In this document: positions 1 through 9,075 of the stretch, piece by piece
Numbering within the stretch: position 1 is the stretch's first letter
Layout of the letters: the number at the start of each line of letters is the position of its first letter
DNA from: Paraburkholderia sp. BL23I1N1
GTDB lineage: Bacteria; Pseudomonadota; Gammaproteobacteria; Burkholderiales; Burkholderiaceae
DNA length: 64,000 bases
Assembly: GCF_003610295.1 (NCBI RefSeq)
Contig: NZ_RAPV01000001.1
Location: 6,916,481-6,980,480, forward strand
Direction: 5' to 3'
Made by a program: the position numbers and the translations under genes
Notes under the pieces: model-generated
Seen by the model: only the letters and a program-made list of their open reading frames with translations
What the model was told of the DNA's origin: nothing
Databases searched by the model: none

Positions 1-836
1 AAGCGATCGTCCTCGGCAAGATCGGGCCGTTCGATCACCTCGCGGCAAAAGCGCACAAACTGGTTATTGTTGCCGACCGTGATGACGAGCGGGCCGTCCG
101 CGGCATCGAACACACCGTAAGGGACGATTGAAGGATGCGCGTTTCCGTAACGCGGCGTGTCCTCGCCCGAGATCAACGCTTCCATCCCGCAATACGAAGT
201 GATCATCAGTCCGCAATCGAACAACGCCATTTCAATGTGGTGTCCCTTGCCGGTTCGTTGACGCTCGAAGAGTGCCGCCAGAATGGCCTGGGCCGAGTAC
301 ATCCCGGTGAACATGTCGACTGCGGCGATCCCGAATTTTAACGGGGGCTGGCTGGCCTCGCCGTTGAGCGCCATCAGCCCGGCCTCGCCCTGAACCACCA
401 GATCGTAGCCGGGACGTGCGGCTTCCGGTCCCGTGCGGTCGTAGCCGGAAATCGAGCAGTAGATCAGGCCCTCGTGATTCTGCTTCAGCTGCTCGTATCC
501 GAGACCCAGCTTCTCCATGCCGCCGAACTTGAAATTCTGGATCACGACGTCGCTCTTCTGAGCCAGATCCCGCGCGATCTGCTGGCCCTCGGCGGTTTGC
601 AGGTCGAGGCTCACGGAGCGCTTGTTGCGGTTGACGCTATTGAAATAGGCCGTCTCGGTCGATCCAATGCGCAAGCCCCAATCGCGCGTGTCGTCGCCGC
701 GTTTCGGGTGCTCGACCTTGATCACTTCGGCGCCGAGGTCGCCCAGCACCATGCCGCACCACGGGCCCGCCAGTACGCGGGAAAAATCGAGCACGCGCAC
801 GCCTGCGAGCGGCAGAGAGGAGTTCAGGTCTGACAT
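1..836 (-). CDS. Class III (CaiB/BaiF) CoA-transferase, 3' end outside window
   Basis: Class III CoA-transferases move CoA between carboxylic acids through an aspartyl-CoA intermediate. The 278 visible residues begin MSDLNSSLPLAGVRVLDFSR and show the family hallmarks: the N-terminal nucleotide-fold segment LAGPWCGMVLGDLGAEVIKVE, NRNKRSV, and the catalytic region around Asp174 (AAVDMFTGMYSA) after GYDLVVQGEAGLM. Complete family members are about 400 aa, so roughly the last third lies beyond the left edge. No strong Shine-Dalgarno precedes this ATG, so the start is less certain than the family call. It lies on the same strand as the MFS transporter and dioxygenase to its right and probably activates their substrate as a CoA thioester. 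The substrate cannot be told from sequence. Confidence 0.9.
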   Translation of the reverse strand, partial: MSDLNSSLPLAGVRVLDFSRVLAGPWCGMVLGDLGAEVIKVEHPKRGDDTRDWGLRIGSTETAYFNSVNRNKRSVSLDLQTAEGQQIARDLAQKSDVVIQNFKFGGMEKLGLGYEQLKQNHEGLIYCSISGYDRTGPEAARPGYDLVVQGEAGLMALNGEASQPPLKFGIAAVDMFTGMYSAQAILAALFERQRTGKGHHIEMALFDCGLMITSYCGMEALISGEDTPRYGNAHPSIVPYGVFDAADGPLVITVGNNNQFVRFCREVIERPDLAEDDR

Positions 837-969
837 GGCAAGTCCGTATTTGCAGAAGTTTCTGGCTCGCCCGGCGTAAGCGGTGTAGTTGGCCCATCAA
901 GGCGGACCACTCGGAACATGGACATCGGAAAACGTCCAGTCAATGAGGTTCGCGACGCCGGCGGCACGG

Positions 970-2265
970 TCAGCCGCGTCGCGCTTCCACGATGTAGCGC
1001 CACCGGCCAATGAGGTACACCGTTAAGGGCAGAACTGCCGCGAGCGGAAGCCAGCGCAACGCGCCTTGAAGACCCACCGCGTCCGCTACCACACCGGTGA
1101 AAAAGGGGCCAGCCGCGAGGCCCAAGATATTGTTGAACAGCGTCAACGTGGCAAATGCCGAGCCATGGATAGCCGGTGGTGTGGCCCCAGCGATAATCGC
1201 GCTACATGTACCGAACGAACTGGCAAGGAAAAACACCGCCGGCGCAAGGAGCGCGAGTTGCAGATTACCCGGCGGCAAGCGGAACGCGATCGCAAGCAGG
1301 ATGCCTAGCACGAGGCAGTAGCCAATGGCCATGTTCCACCTCTTAAGCGACGAGTCTCCGCTGATCCGGTCGGTGATCACACCGCACAGGAGTTGGCCCA
1401 TGCCGCTGACAAGGACAAGGCCGGCCGCCACTATGGCAGCCTTGCTGACAGGCATGCCCCAGTAGCGATTCAGGTAGCTGGGCAGCCATACGAAAAGCGT
1501 GCCCTGAATGAATATCTGCAGGGCGCTGCCGAGGTACGCGCAAAAGACGGAACGGGACGGAAACAGGCCAGAGAAAAGCGCTCGAGGCGTCAGTTTCAGA
1601 CGCTCGGACACCGGCGTTCCGCTCGCATTGTCCGCATGCGCACGCGCGAGCCTTTTTTCCGTGACGACGAAGAAGTAAATGATCACCAGCCCAAAACCAA
1701 AGATCGCCATCAGACCCATCGACCAGCGCCAGCCAAAGTGAGTCGCAACGATGCCGGAAAGCGAAACACCGAGTACGGACCCAAAGGCAGCGGCAGACGT
1801 AAAGCCGCCGGCAATGGTAGACCGCAGACGCTTTGGAAAGATGCTCATGAGCATCGCGAGTCCGACACTTCCGTAGGCAGCCTCGCCGACACCAACGAAG
1901 ATCCGCGCGACGAACATCTCGTGGTAGCTGCTGGCAATCGCGCACCCGAGCGTGGCGACACTCCACAGCGCAGCCATCAATGCAATGCTTTTGACACGTC
2001 CCCAACGGTCCGCGATTATGGAAAATGGGAGAGTCAGCACGCCGACCGCCAACGGCACCACGCCGCTAATCGAACCGAGCTTTGTATCGGAAAGCTGCCA
2101 CTGCACTTTCAGGATCGGGAACAAGGCATTGAGCGCCTGCCGCGACATGTAGTCGGACAGTAAGAGGCAAAACATCAATGCAAATACCACCCACGCGTAG
2201 GTTCGGGCGCCACGGGTAACCGCCGCCGACTCGGCCGGCACTACGCTACTTGTATAAAGGTTCAA
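970..2265 (-). CDS. MFS transporter (organic-acid type)
   Basis: A 431-residue inner-membrane protein of the major facilitator superfamily. It has about twelve hydrophobic segments and the loop 2-3 motif region (SIIADRWGRVKSIAL) typical of anion/organic-acid symporters. I place the start at a TTG preceded by GGAGGAG six bases upstream, the best ribosome site here. It lies between the CoA-transferase and the GntR regulator, all on the minus strand. A 687-base non-coding leader precedes it and carries one copy of the repeated TGTCGACA-like operator. It probably imports the acid degraded by the surrounding cluster. The substrate is unknown. Confidence 0.85.
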   Translation of the reverse strand: MNLYTSSVVPAESAAVTRGARTYAWVVFALMFCLLLSDYMSRQALNALFPILKVQWQLSDTKLGSISGVVPLAVGVLTLPFSIIADRWGRVKSIALMAALWSVATLGCAIASSYHEMFVARIFVGVGEAAYGSVGLAMLMSIFPKRLRSTIAGGFTSAAAFGSVLGVSLSGIVATHFGWRWSMGLMAIFGFGLVIIYFFVVTEKRLARAHADNASGTPVSERLKLTPRALFSGLFPSRSVFCAYLGSALQIFIQGTLFVWLPSYLNRYWGMPVSKAAIVAAGLVLVSGMGQLLCGVITDRISGDSSLKRWNMAIGYCLVLGILLAIAFRLPPGNLQLALLAPAVFFLASSFGTCSAIIAGATPPAIHGSAFATLTLFNNILGLAAGPFFTGVVADAVGLQGALRWLPLAAVLPLTVYLIGRWRYIVEARRG

Positions 2266-2536
2266 TTCTGTCTCCTCCGATGATTCACTAAATTCATACT
2301 GAATCGTGCCGCTTGATGTCGTCTGGTCCGCGTGAAGCAGGACCTCTGCGCCAGGACCGGTAGTGGTTTCTGCTGACCGTCAGCATCGCCGGACGCTTTC
2401 TTTGTGTCGCCGTGCGCGCTTTGGATTTCGACGCTTATTTCAAGCATCTTGATGATAGGTGTTGCGCCAAAGCCTCCCTTGTAGCCGCGAAGCTCCAGAC
2501 GATGAACACTGATTTCAGGATAGCACTGAGAATTAT

Positions 2537-2553
2537 TTTTGGCGACATTAATT
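2537..2553. promoter_or_regulatory. Putative FCD-GntR operator, copy 1 (diverged)
   Basis: TTTTGGCGACATTAATT matches the other four copies except that TGTCGACA has become GGCGACA. It is about 270 bases upstream of the MFS transporter start, inside the 2266-2952 non-coding stretch. I see no convincing gene in the rest of that stretch. Confidence 0.45.
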
Positions 2554-2952
2554 ATTTGACGCGCACGAAGCATCATATCTGAGCGTAGAGACGAATGGCT
2601 GCGAAGCGGCATAAACCAGAAGCGAAGCTAAGGTTCGCAATATTGAGAGTGCGACGAAACGCGATCACGTGCGCGACATGCTGGCCAACCTGGTTCGTTG
2701 TCAACGCCGGCCGTTTCGTCGGTTCTGGTGGATGTCTGGTATGCGGTGTCTGCTCTTAAGCGAGCGTACCCAGCGTCGAGGAGAGGATAAATGAGCGGGA
2801 AACGAGGCCGATTCCGACGCCATGACATCCCAACTCGTCCCTACTCTATAGGGAACGTCCCGATCAATTCGTGCGACATCGCGACGACGATAGACGGGCC
2901 GCCGCCAGTGGAAAACTCGACGCGGCGTTCCAAACCATGGAACGCCGGGCAA

Positions 2953-3813
2953 TCAGGATTCAACGGTCCTAAGCACGCGGGGGGCGACTCGCTTTGTAGA
3001 GGCGGCTGCGACTTCGGGCTGCGCCGCCTTTGGAGTACGTGCACGCCGGCTGTCTGCCGGATTTGCGGCGATTGCGCGAACGGCAGCATCTCTCGCGTCG
3101 TCCAGCCGCGAGGCCGCAAGGGAAAGCAGTAGTTCGTTGTCCCGCTTGATCGCAGCCTTGTGCAACGCGTGCCAGAATTTTAAAGATGTGCGAACCGATT
3201 GAGGCTTAGCCACAAATCCTAGCCGGACATACCGCAGGGTTCGCAATGAGATGGAGTGCAGGACATCGACCAGAAGCCGGTTGCGGCACAGATCGACCGT
3301 GTTGAAATTCAGGAGGAAGCTTTCCACGGCATAGGCGTCTTCCGACTCCTCGGCCGCCCTGGTTAGCTTGGGCATATGTGCGGTTAGTAACGCCTCGAAC
3401 TCGGCCGGGCTTTCGCGCGCCACCTGCTCCAACATCGTGACGTAAAGCACGCTGCGCACCCGGAAAATATCCCGAAGTTCATTCTCGTCGGGTGCCGTAA
3501 CGATCGCCCCGCGCCTGGCCTGAAACTCAACCAGGCGGTCCCGCTCCAATATACGCATCGCTTCGCGCACCGGAGCACGGCTGACGTGCAGCACCTCGCT
3601 GATATCCTTCTCCAGCAAGCGTTGCCCCGATTTCACGAGGTCGAGCGTAATGACTCCAGCCAGCCGGGCAGCGATCTGCTCGGCAATCGGCACCGATGCA
3701 TACGCCCAGTCCTGCCCACGCAGCACCGCCCGCTCGACTGCCAACATCAGTGAATTCTTGGGCGTCAGGAGCGCGGAAAGATCGGGAAGGTTTTGCGTTT
3801 TATTTCGGGCCAT
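2953..3813 (-). CDS. GntR-family transcriptional regulator, FCD subfamily
   Basis: A 286-residue regulator. The N-terminal winged helix (about residues 40-105) contains GQRLLEKDISEVLHVSRAPV and REAMRILERDRLV, the classical GntR recognition segment. An all-alpha FCD ligand-binding domain (about 115-240) follows, containing DIFRVRSVLYVTMLEQVA. FCD proteins are usually repressors released by a carboxylic-acid ligand of the pathway they control. The gene sits inside the catabolic cluster, and a TGTCGACA palindrome lies about 65 bases upstream of its start, which suggests autoregulation. The same palindrome recurs upstream of neighbouring genes, so this protein is the likely local regulator. Confidence 0.9.
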   Translation of the reverse strand: MARNKTQNLPDLSALLTPKNSLMLAVERAVLRGQDWAYASVPIAEQIAARLAGVITLDLVKSGQRLLEKDISEVLHVSRAPVREAMRILERDRLVEFQARRGAIVTAPDENELRDIFRVRSVLYVTMLEQVARESPAEFEALLTAHMPKLTRAAEESEDAYAVESFLLNFNTVDLCRNRLLVDVLHSISLRTLRYVRLGFVAKPQSVRTSLKFWHALHKAAIKRDNELLLSLAASRLDDARDAAVRAIAANPADSRRARTPKAAQPEVAAASTKRVAPRVLRTVES

Positions 3814-3877
3814 GGCGGATAGCGGAGTGAATTTTCGTCGAATTTAATCCTTTGATCATTATAGTCTCCAGCTTTGT

Positions 3878-3893
3878 AATGTCGACAAAAATT
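3878..3893. promoter_or_regulatory. Putative FCD-GntR operator, copy 2
   Basis: AATGTCGACAAAAATT, whose reverse complement reads TTTTTGTCGACATT, is nearly identical to copy 5. It lies 65 bases upstream of the GntR gene, the expected place for autoregulation. Confidence 0.6.
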
Positions 3894-3949
3894 CCCTGAC
3901 CGCCGGCCGGAGCCTGAACACCTCGAGCCTCGCGAGGACAGGCAAACTG

Positions 3950-4795
3950 TCAGTATGGTTTATCGCCTTCGATTCCTGCTCGCTCCATCTTCCGCGGAGC
4001 AGGCCAATAATCCATTACTGCGTAGTGCTGCGTTGGCCGGTTGTCCCAGACGGCAATACTGTTCGGTTTCCATCGGAAACGAACCTGATACTCAGGGATC
4101 GATGCCTGGCTCTGCAGATAACTTAGCAGAAGGCCCGCACCTGGCGTCTTGTCCAAACCGTAACGCACATTTTCAACTGTGTGGTAGTTGATGAAATGCG
4201 TCGTGAAACTGCTGACGTATAGGATCTTTTCGCCAGTCTCTGGGTGCGTCCGCACGACAGGGTGCTCCACCTCCGGATTCTGCGCCGCCAGTTTTCTTCG
4301 CTCCTCCGGGTCCATCGCCGCACCGAACGAGTGCTCAATGCTGCTCTTTGCTCTCAATCCGTCGATGCGCTTCTTGATCTCCTCTGGTAGTTGCTTATAA
4401 GCCTCCACCATGTTGACCCAGATGGTGTCCCCGCCGACCTCTGGGCACTCGACGCAGCGCAGCACTGCGCCCATAGATGGGTTCGGCCGCCAAAGACCAT
4501 CACTGTGATAGTTGTTTTCGTAAGGATTTCTTGCTTCCGATCGATAGATCTGCACGAGACCCGGGTGTTCCGGATCGCTTCCCGCAACTGGATGATCTTC
4601 CAGCTTCCCAAAACGGCGCGCAAAGGAAACTTGCTCTTCCCGAGAGATATCCTGATCTCGAAAGAAGAGGACTCGGTGCTTAAGCAACAGTGCCTTGATT
4701 TCTGCGAACAGCGATGCATCTCGAGACGCATCCCCCAGACTCACACCGGACAGCTCGGCACCAATGCAAGCGGTCAGTCTCTCTACTTTAATCAT
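3950..4795 (-). CDS. TauD/TfdA-family Fe(II)/2-oxoglutarate dioxygenase
   Basis: A 281-residue non-haem iron dioxygenase that would hydroxylate a small acid while decarboxylating 2-oxoglutarate. The metal triad is visible: His97-x-Asp99 in NNYHSDG and His257 in WDNRPTQH, with Arg268 placed to bind the 2-oxoglutarate carboxylate. Threonine in GGDTIWVNM is also family-typical. An upstream ATG in the same frame would add 37 poorly conserved residues. I chose the internal ATG (MIKVERL) because AAGGAG lies just upstream and family members begin here. It is flanked by the GntR regulator and the porin/BON genes. Taurine, 2,4-D-like and alkyl sulfates are family substrates; this one is unknown. Confidence 0.88.
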   Translation of the reverse strand: MIKVERLTACIGAELSGVSLGDASRDASLFAEIKALLLKHRVLFFRDQDISREEQVSFARRFGKLEDHPVAGSDPEHPGLVQIYRSEARNPYENNYHSDGLWRPNPSMGAVLRCVECPEVGGDTIWVNMVEAYKQLPEEIKKRIDGLRAKSSIEHSFGAAMDPEERRKLAAQNPEVEHPVVRTHPETGEKILYVSSFTTHFINYHTVENVRYGLDKTPGAGLLLSYLQSQASIPEYQVRFRWKPNSIAVWDNRPTQHYAVMDYWPAPRKMERAGIEGDKPY

Positions 4796-4928
4796 GAGTG
4801 GTATCTCCTTGTATCTGGCAGGTATTTCACTAACCCACCCACCGTCGCCGCGTGGCGCCGCAGCGTTACGAAACCGTGAAATATTGTTTGCCCTGCATCT
4901 GTACAAACAAGATAGCAGATCACTGTAT

Positions 4929-4945
4929 TTATGTCGACATTAATT
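4929..4945. promoter_or_regulatory. Putative FCD-GntR operator, copy 3
   Basis: TTATGTCGACATTAATT, with a perfect ATGTCGACAT palindrome, lies about 135 bases upstream of the dioxygenase start. The 4796-5094 gap between the dioxygenase and the BON gene otherwise shows no gene. Confidence 0.6.
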
Positions 4946-5094
4946 TCCTTATTCACGGACCTGACTGGTCGCGAAATGCGATGGCGGGTTCTGCCAGCCG
5001 ACCGTGAAGGGTCATGCCTCGTTTGCAGACGCGAACCAGGTTCAAATCCAGGGGCAAGTCTGCCAATTCGAACAGAACTGGCGCGCGCGCCTCA

Positions 5095-5478
5095 CTACTG
5101 GCCGAACGGCCGCTGCACCGTGAGCTTGCTGGTCACCGACGTCACGCCCTCTACGCCCTTCGCGACCTCGGTGACGGTATTGATCTGCGACGCCTCCGGG
5201 ACCGTGCCGGTGATCAGCACCGCGCCGCCTTTCGCGGTGATACTGATGTCACCCGCGTCGATCTCCTTGCGCTTCGCGAGCGCCGCGTACACCTTGCGTC
5301 GCAGCGCACGATTTGCCTGCCGCGCGGCTTTGGCCGTCATACCGCCAGACGCGGTGACCGCCGCGCTGGCCGTGCCAGCCGATGCCCCCCCTGACGCGCC
5401 GTCCTGCGCCCATGCACTGATCGACGCCGCGGCGACCACAACGCCGAGTGCCACCCTGAGTCCATTCATCGTTTTCAT
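5095..5478 (-). CDS. Small secreted BON-domain protein
   Basis: A 127-residue protein with an N-terminal signal peptide (MKTMNGLRVALGVVVAAASISAWA), an Ala/Gly-rich linker, then one BON domain ending in GVEGVTSVTSKLTV. The BON core is VYAALAKRKEIDAGDISI and GGAVLITGTVPEASQI. BON domains occur in periplasmic OsmY-like proteins and are thought to bind membranes or ligands. I start at the ATG with CGGAGAA seven bases upstream, not the earlier one. It is 28 bases beyond the porin stop on the same strand, so the two are probably co-transcribed. Confidence 0.8.
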   Translation of the reverse strand: MKTMNGLRVALGVVVAAASISAWAQDGASGGASAGTASAAVTASGGMTAKAARQANRALRRKVYAALAKRKEIDAGDISITAKGGAVLITGTVPEASQINTVTEVAKGVEGVTSVTSKLTVQRPFGQ

Positions 5479-5506
5479 CGTTGTTCTCCGTTTCGATTTC
5501 AAATCG

Positions 5507-6628
5507 TCAGAAGCTGTGACGCAGACCGATCATCGCGGCCGTGGTCGATACGCCCGGCGCGACGATCTGCCCATACATGATCGTCTGGTTCATCGTCCCG
5601 CGGTTCGCGACGTACCCGACCTGCGCAGAAACGATAGTGCGCTTCGACAGGCTGTATTCCGCGCCCACCGCGTATTCACTCGAATGGTTCGCCGAGTTGT
5701 TGCGGTCCTTCAGGTAGTAGAAGCCGGACGTGACCTTGAGGAACGGGGTGAACTGATAGCCGAGACCACCCGAAATCATTTCGTAGTCCGCGAGGCTCGT
5801 TTTCGACGGATTCTTGCCGATCCCGTACGACGCCGACGCCGATACGCCGCGGAACGTGTACTTCGCGCCGAAATAGTAGAAGCGGTTGTTGTCGAGTCCG
5901 GTCGGCGCGGCCGTCGCAAGGTTCGTGTCGTGAGCGTTGTAGTAGACGGCGGACAGATTGAGGCCGTAGTTCGAATATCTGAGCACCGCCGATTCGCGCG
6001 TGCCGCCCTGAATCTGGCCCGGCACGCCGCCCGGCGCGTACTCCAGCGCGACCGACGCACCGTGGAACTTCGGCGTCTGATAGACGAGCGCGTTGCTATC
6101 GTACAGCGCGCCGATCGGCACGTTCGTGTTGGTCCCGGGCCAGCCGGCGGCCTGATTCAGCCCGAGCCATGCGCCCAGGACGCTACCGAAGTACTGCGCC
6201 GCGCGGACGTCGGTATCGGCCATCGCGTAGATCATCGGCGTGTACTGCCGCCCGGCGTCGAACGTGCCGAACGGTCCGGAGAGGCCGACCGTCGCCTGCT
6301 GGTTGAACACCGCGGTACCACCCGTTGTGTCGGCCAGCCCTAGCTTGCCGTTGCTGCTGTTGAATACGCCCTGCAGCCTGAAGTTGACCTTGTAGCCACC
6401 GCCAATGTCCTCGGTCCCCTTCATACCCCAGAAGCTCCCATAGAGGCTGCCGTCCTTGAAGCCGTATACGTGCCCGTTGTTGTGGGCGTTCGGCGCGAAC
6501 ATCGACGCCGCCGTGCTTTGATAGAACAGGCCCGAATCGATTGCACCGTACAACGTGACCGACGACTGCGCATGCGCCGCGCTGGCGAATACCGCGAGTA
6601 CCGCTACTCCGCTCCACTTCAGTTTCAT
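5507..6628 (-). CDS. Gram-negative outer-membrane porin
   Basis: A 373-residue general porin of the Burkholderia OmpC-like type. It has a signal peptide ending AHAQ, then mature SSVTLYGAIDSGLFYQS, repeated beta strands, and the C-terminal Phe (IGLRHSF) needed for outer-membrane assembly. The L3-region motif FDAGRQYTPMIYAMAD follows the expected order. Porins of this family serve as entry routes for small anionic substrates. Its location in the catabolic cluster with an operator copy about 240 bases upstream suggests substrate-induced uptake. The BON gene follows directly. Confidence 0.92.
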   Translation of the reverse strand: MKLKWSGVAVLAVFASAAHAQSSVTLYGAIDSGLFYQSTAASMFAPNAHNNGHVYGFKDGSLYGSFWGMKGTEDIGGGYKVNFRLQGVFNSSNGKLGLADTTGGTAVFNQQATVGLSGPFGTFDAGRQYTPMIYAMADTDVRAAQYFGSVLGAWLGLNQAAGWPGTNTNVPIGALYDSNALVYQTPKFHGASVALEYAPGGVPGQIQGGTRESAVLRYSNYGLNLSAVYYNAHDTNLATAAPTGLDNNRFYYFGAKYTFRGVSASASYGIGKNPSKTSLADYEMISGGLGYQFTPFLKVTSGFYYLKDRNNSANHSSEYAVGAEYSLSKRTIVSAQVGYVANRGTMNQTIMYGQIVAPGVSTTAAMIGLRHSF

Positions 6629-6868
6629 TGGCGTCTCCTCCGCTTTTTATGATGACCGGGCAAACCGGGCCGAATGCCTGACCGACCACTTCGCATACGC
6701 GCCGCCCAATAACGACGACTTTCTGCTTCGTCGCGCCCTTTTTTCACGCCTGGCAACTGGTTTTGACGGGATGCGTGACTTGACGATCGCCCCGACGATT
6801 CCGGCCTTCCTGCAATGGCCCGGCTTGCCGACTGAGTACTGACAATGCCGATCATCCTCCAAAATTGT

Positions 6869-6884
6869 TGATGTCGACATTAAT
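6869..6884. promoter_or_regulatory. Putative FCD-GntR operator, copy 4
   Basis: TGATGTCGACATTAAT carries the same perfect ATGTCGACAT core and TTAAT flank as copy 3. It is 241 bases upstream of the porin start, in the shared divergent region. Confidence 0.6.
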
Positions 6885-7016
6885 ACTTACACTGAGTCGA
6901 CCGGACAAGCAGAACGGTTGACGGTTTCGCGACAAGCGATCACGTTCGGCCCCCAGATTCGCAACGTCGGAGTCAATAGGCGTCTGCCTCATCTGGTGAA
7001 AAATTCCACACCTCTA

Positions 7017-7034
7017 TTTTTGTCGACATTATTA
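7017..7034. promoter_or_regulatory. Putative FCD-GntR operator, copy 5
   Basis: TTTTTGTCGACATTATTA lies upstream of a short ORF and the beta-keto acid cleavage genes on the plus strand. Its T-rich left flank matches copy 2 read in reverse. Confidence 0.55.
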
Positions 7035-7112
7035 ACTTGTGGAGATACACTGCGAATCACAGTGGCCTTGCACTGCCGCGGCCGATGCAAAGTCAATGAA
7101 CGGAGGAATTCC

Positions 7113-7332
7113 AATGCGGTCGACGTTGTCGTTTTCGAAGACATTGGCGAACAAAACTCATGCCGCTCGGCGAATCGCGGCGCGGATTGCTGCAGAGTTT
7201 GTCCCGAGAGGAAATCTCACTCCAATGACTCATGAAGCGCTTTGCTATGTGTGCATGGTCGGCATGGTGATGCCGACCCACCATGACATCACACAGTGGG
7301 ATCGGGTCATAACAACAGGAGGCTCGAACTGA
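7113..7332 (+). CDS. Short hypothetical ORF, possibly a gene remnant
   Basis: A 72-residue ORF starting MRSTLSFSKTLANKTHAARR. The only support for translation is a good Shine-Dalgarno (CGGAGG) eight bases before its ATG, and a putative operator about 80 bases further upstream. I do not recognise the protein and see no domain or membrane segment. It may be the 5' end of a lost gene that once preceded the decayed beta-keto acid cleavage gene. From its stop to 7577 I see nothing else. Confidence 0.3.
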
Positions 7333-7577
7333 ACGACGACTCCGTCGGTACGCCTGAACGACACAATTCGGGTGGAAAGCGATGAATGGCAGCCACGATT
7401 TCCGTCGTCGTCGTCGGCAATCGTGGCTGCGGTAGTCGATGACCCGGCGCTCCTGCGGCAGCGGATGACTGTCATGAAAAGTCAAGTGCCAGGCATGCAA
7501 TGTAAAGCAGGAAGTGGCGACCGGCCAGATGATTCACTGGCCGCCTCAGACACTCAGACAACAACCACGTGAAGAAG

Positions 7578-7863
7578 ATGTACGCGCGTTTCATGGACGA
7601 TTCTCTGCTGCCTGAAAACCAGCAGCCGCCGGTCATTCAAGCCGCTCCCTACGGACCGCAATGGCTGCCCAGCGATACGGAGATGTGCAGGTGACTATGG
7701 CCGCTCAGGTGCAAAGACAATGGACTGCTACAACGCGATCGCCACCGTTTTGCACGTGCAGGTGCGCGAAGCCGACGGCAACGGCTCCAGCCGCATGTTC
7801 ATGTTCAACGAAATACAGGATCGCTTGCGAACCGCCGTGTCGAAGATGCTGCTGCAAATTTGA
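7578..7863 (+). pseudogene. Decayed beta-keto acid cleavage enzyme (BKACE/DUF849) fragment
   Basis: The reading frame begins MYARFMDDSLLPENQQPPV and continues IQAAPYGPQWLPSD. This parallels the start of the intact BKACE just downstream (FLDGHLYPENQQP, ITAAPYAPGWIPSD). It stops at 7694. Similarity resumes after a deletion and frameshift with ATVLHVQVREADGNGSSRM, FMFNEIQDRLR and a stop at 7861-7863, matching ATVLHLHVREPNGKG in the intact copy. The remaining two thirds are absent, and the first zinc-ligand His of HLHVRE is Gln here. It is not a recent copy, because nucleotide divergence from the downstream gene is substantial. Confidence 0.75.
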
Positions 7864-7926
7864 CTCTAAAGCTTTCCCATTTAGTTCGATATCTTAAATA
7901 TTCACATTCAAACTTGGAGATCCATC

Positions 7927-8985
7927 ATGAACTTCCTTGACGGTCACCTGTATCCTGAGAACCAGCAGCCCCTGATCATTACAGCCGCTCCCTATGCGCC
8001 GGGCTGGATTCCCTCTGACTTCCCGGAAGACATCCCGGTCACAATGGAGGAGCAGATCCAGAAGGCGGTGGATTGCTACGAAGCCGGTGCCACCGTGCTG
8101 CATCTGCATGTGCGCGAACCCAATGGCAAGGGCAGCAAACGCCTGTCCATGTTCAATGAGCTGATCGCCGGGGTGCGCGCCCGCGTGCCGGAAATGGTCA
8201 TCCAGGTGGGCGGCTCCATCAGTTTCGCGCCTGAATCCGAGGGCCAGGCCGCCCAATGGCTAAGCGATGACACGCGGCATATGCTGGCCGAACTCGATCC
8301 GAAACCCGACCAGGTGACTGTGACCGTCAACACGACGCAGATGAATGTGACAGAGCATGCCGGTATGGACGACTTCAAGGGGGTTTCGCGAGGATTCCCG
8401 CACCTCTATGCAACCTACAAGGACATGATCGTCCCCTCGAATCCCAGCTGGGCCGAAGAGCACATCCGGCGCCTGACAGCCGCCGGAATCCAAAGTGAGT
8501 TTCAGTGCTACAACATCAACAGCTTTGAAACGATTGAGCGGATGATTCGCCGTGGCGTGTACAAGGGCCCCCTGGTGATGAACTGGGTGGCTATCAGCGG
8601 CGGCATGGATCAGGCGAACATCTACAACCTGGCCAACTTCCTGCGTGCCGCGCCCGACGGCGCGGTGGTCACGGTGGAGAGTTCGGTGCTAAATGTGCTG
8701 CCCGTGAATATGATCGGCATTGCCCTGGGCCTGCATGTGCGGTGCGGCATCGAGGATGTGCTCTGGAATCAGACCCGCACAGGCAAGATGAGCTCCGTCG
8801 AGCAGATCAAGCAGTTGGTGCGTATCGCCGGCGAATTTGGCCGCCCCATCGCGACAGCGCAACAGGCACGAGAGATCATGAAGATTGGGGTCTTCTACGA
8901 CACGGCGGAAGAGACGCTTCAGGCGAATGGCTTCGCGCCCAATCGTAACGGCGGCAACCAGGGATTCCTGCGCAAACCGACCTGA
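7927..8985 (+). CDS. Beta-keto acid cleavage enzyme (BKACE, DUF849)
   Basis: A 352-residue TIM-barrel zinc enzyme. BKACE proteins condense a beta-keto acid with acetyl-CoA and split it into acetoacetate and a new CoA ester; Kce in lysine fermentation and dehydrocarnitine cleavage enzymes are examples. Metal-binding HLHVRE is present, as are VIQVGGSISF and the late TVESSVLNVLPVN and GNADH-equivalent GLHVRCGIED segments. Length is slightly above the usual 270-320 because of a central insert. ATG follows TTGGAGATCC. It is downstream of a decayed paralogue and upstream of an oxidoreductase. The CoA-transferase, dioxygenase and BKACE together suggest a route in which a hydroxylated acid is oxidised to a beta-keto acid and then cleaved. 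Confidence 0.88.
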   Translation: MNFLDGHLYPENQQPLIITAAPYAPGWIPSDFPEDIPVTMEEQIQKAVDCYEAGATVLHLHVREPNGKGSKRLSMFNELIAGVRARVPEMVIQVGGSISFAPESEGQAAQWLSDDTRHMLAELDPKPDQVTVTVNTTQMNVTEHAGMDDFKGVSRGFPHLYATYKDMIVPSNPSWAEEHIRRLTAAGIQSEFQCYNINSFETIERMIRRGVYKGPLVMNWVAISGGMDQANIYNLANFLRAAPDGAVVTVESSVLNVLPVNMIGIALGLHVRCGIEDVLWNQTRTGKMSSVEQIKQLVRIAGEFGRPIATAQQAREIMKIGVFYDTAEETLQANGFAPNRNGGNQGFLRKPT

Positions 8986-9075
8986 AGTCTCCGGGGCGAA
9001 AGACATATTAAGGACGAAGTAAGCGCTAGCGAGCCGCGGGCGAACTGCGGCAATCAATACATAACCGCAACTATC

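Noticed and set aside
2262..2612. 116-residue minus-strand frame upstream of the MFS transporter
   Set aside because: It has no ribosome site and no family resemblance, and it overlaps the putative operator and leader.
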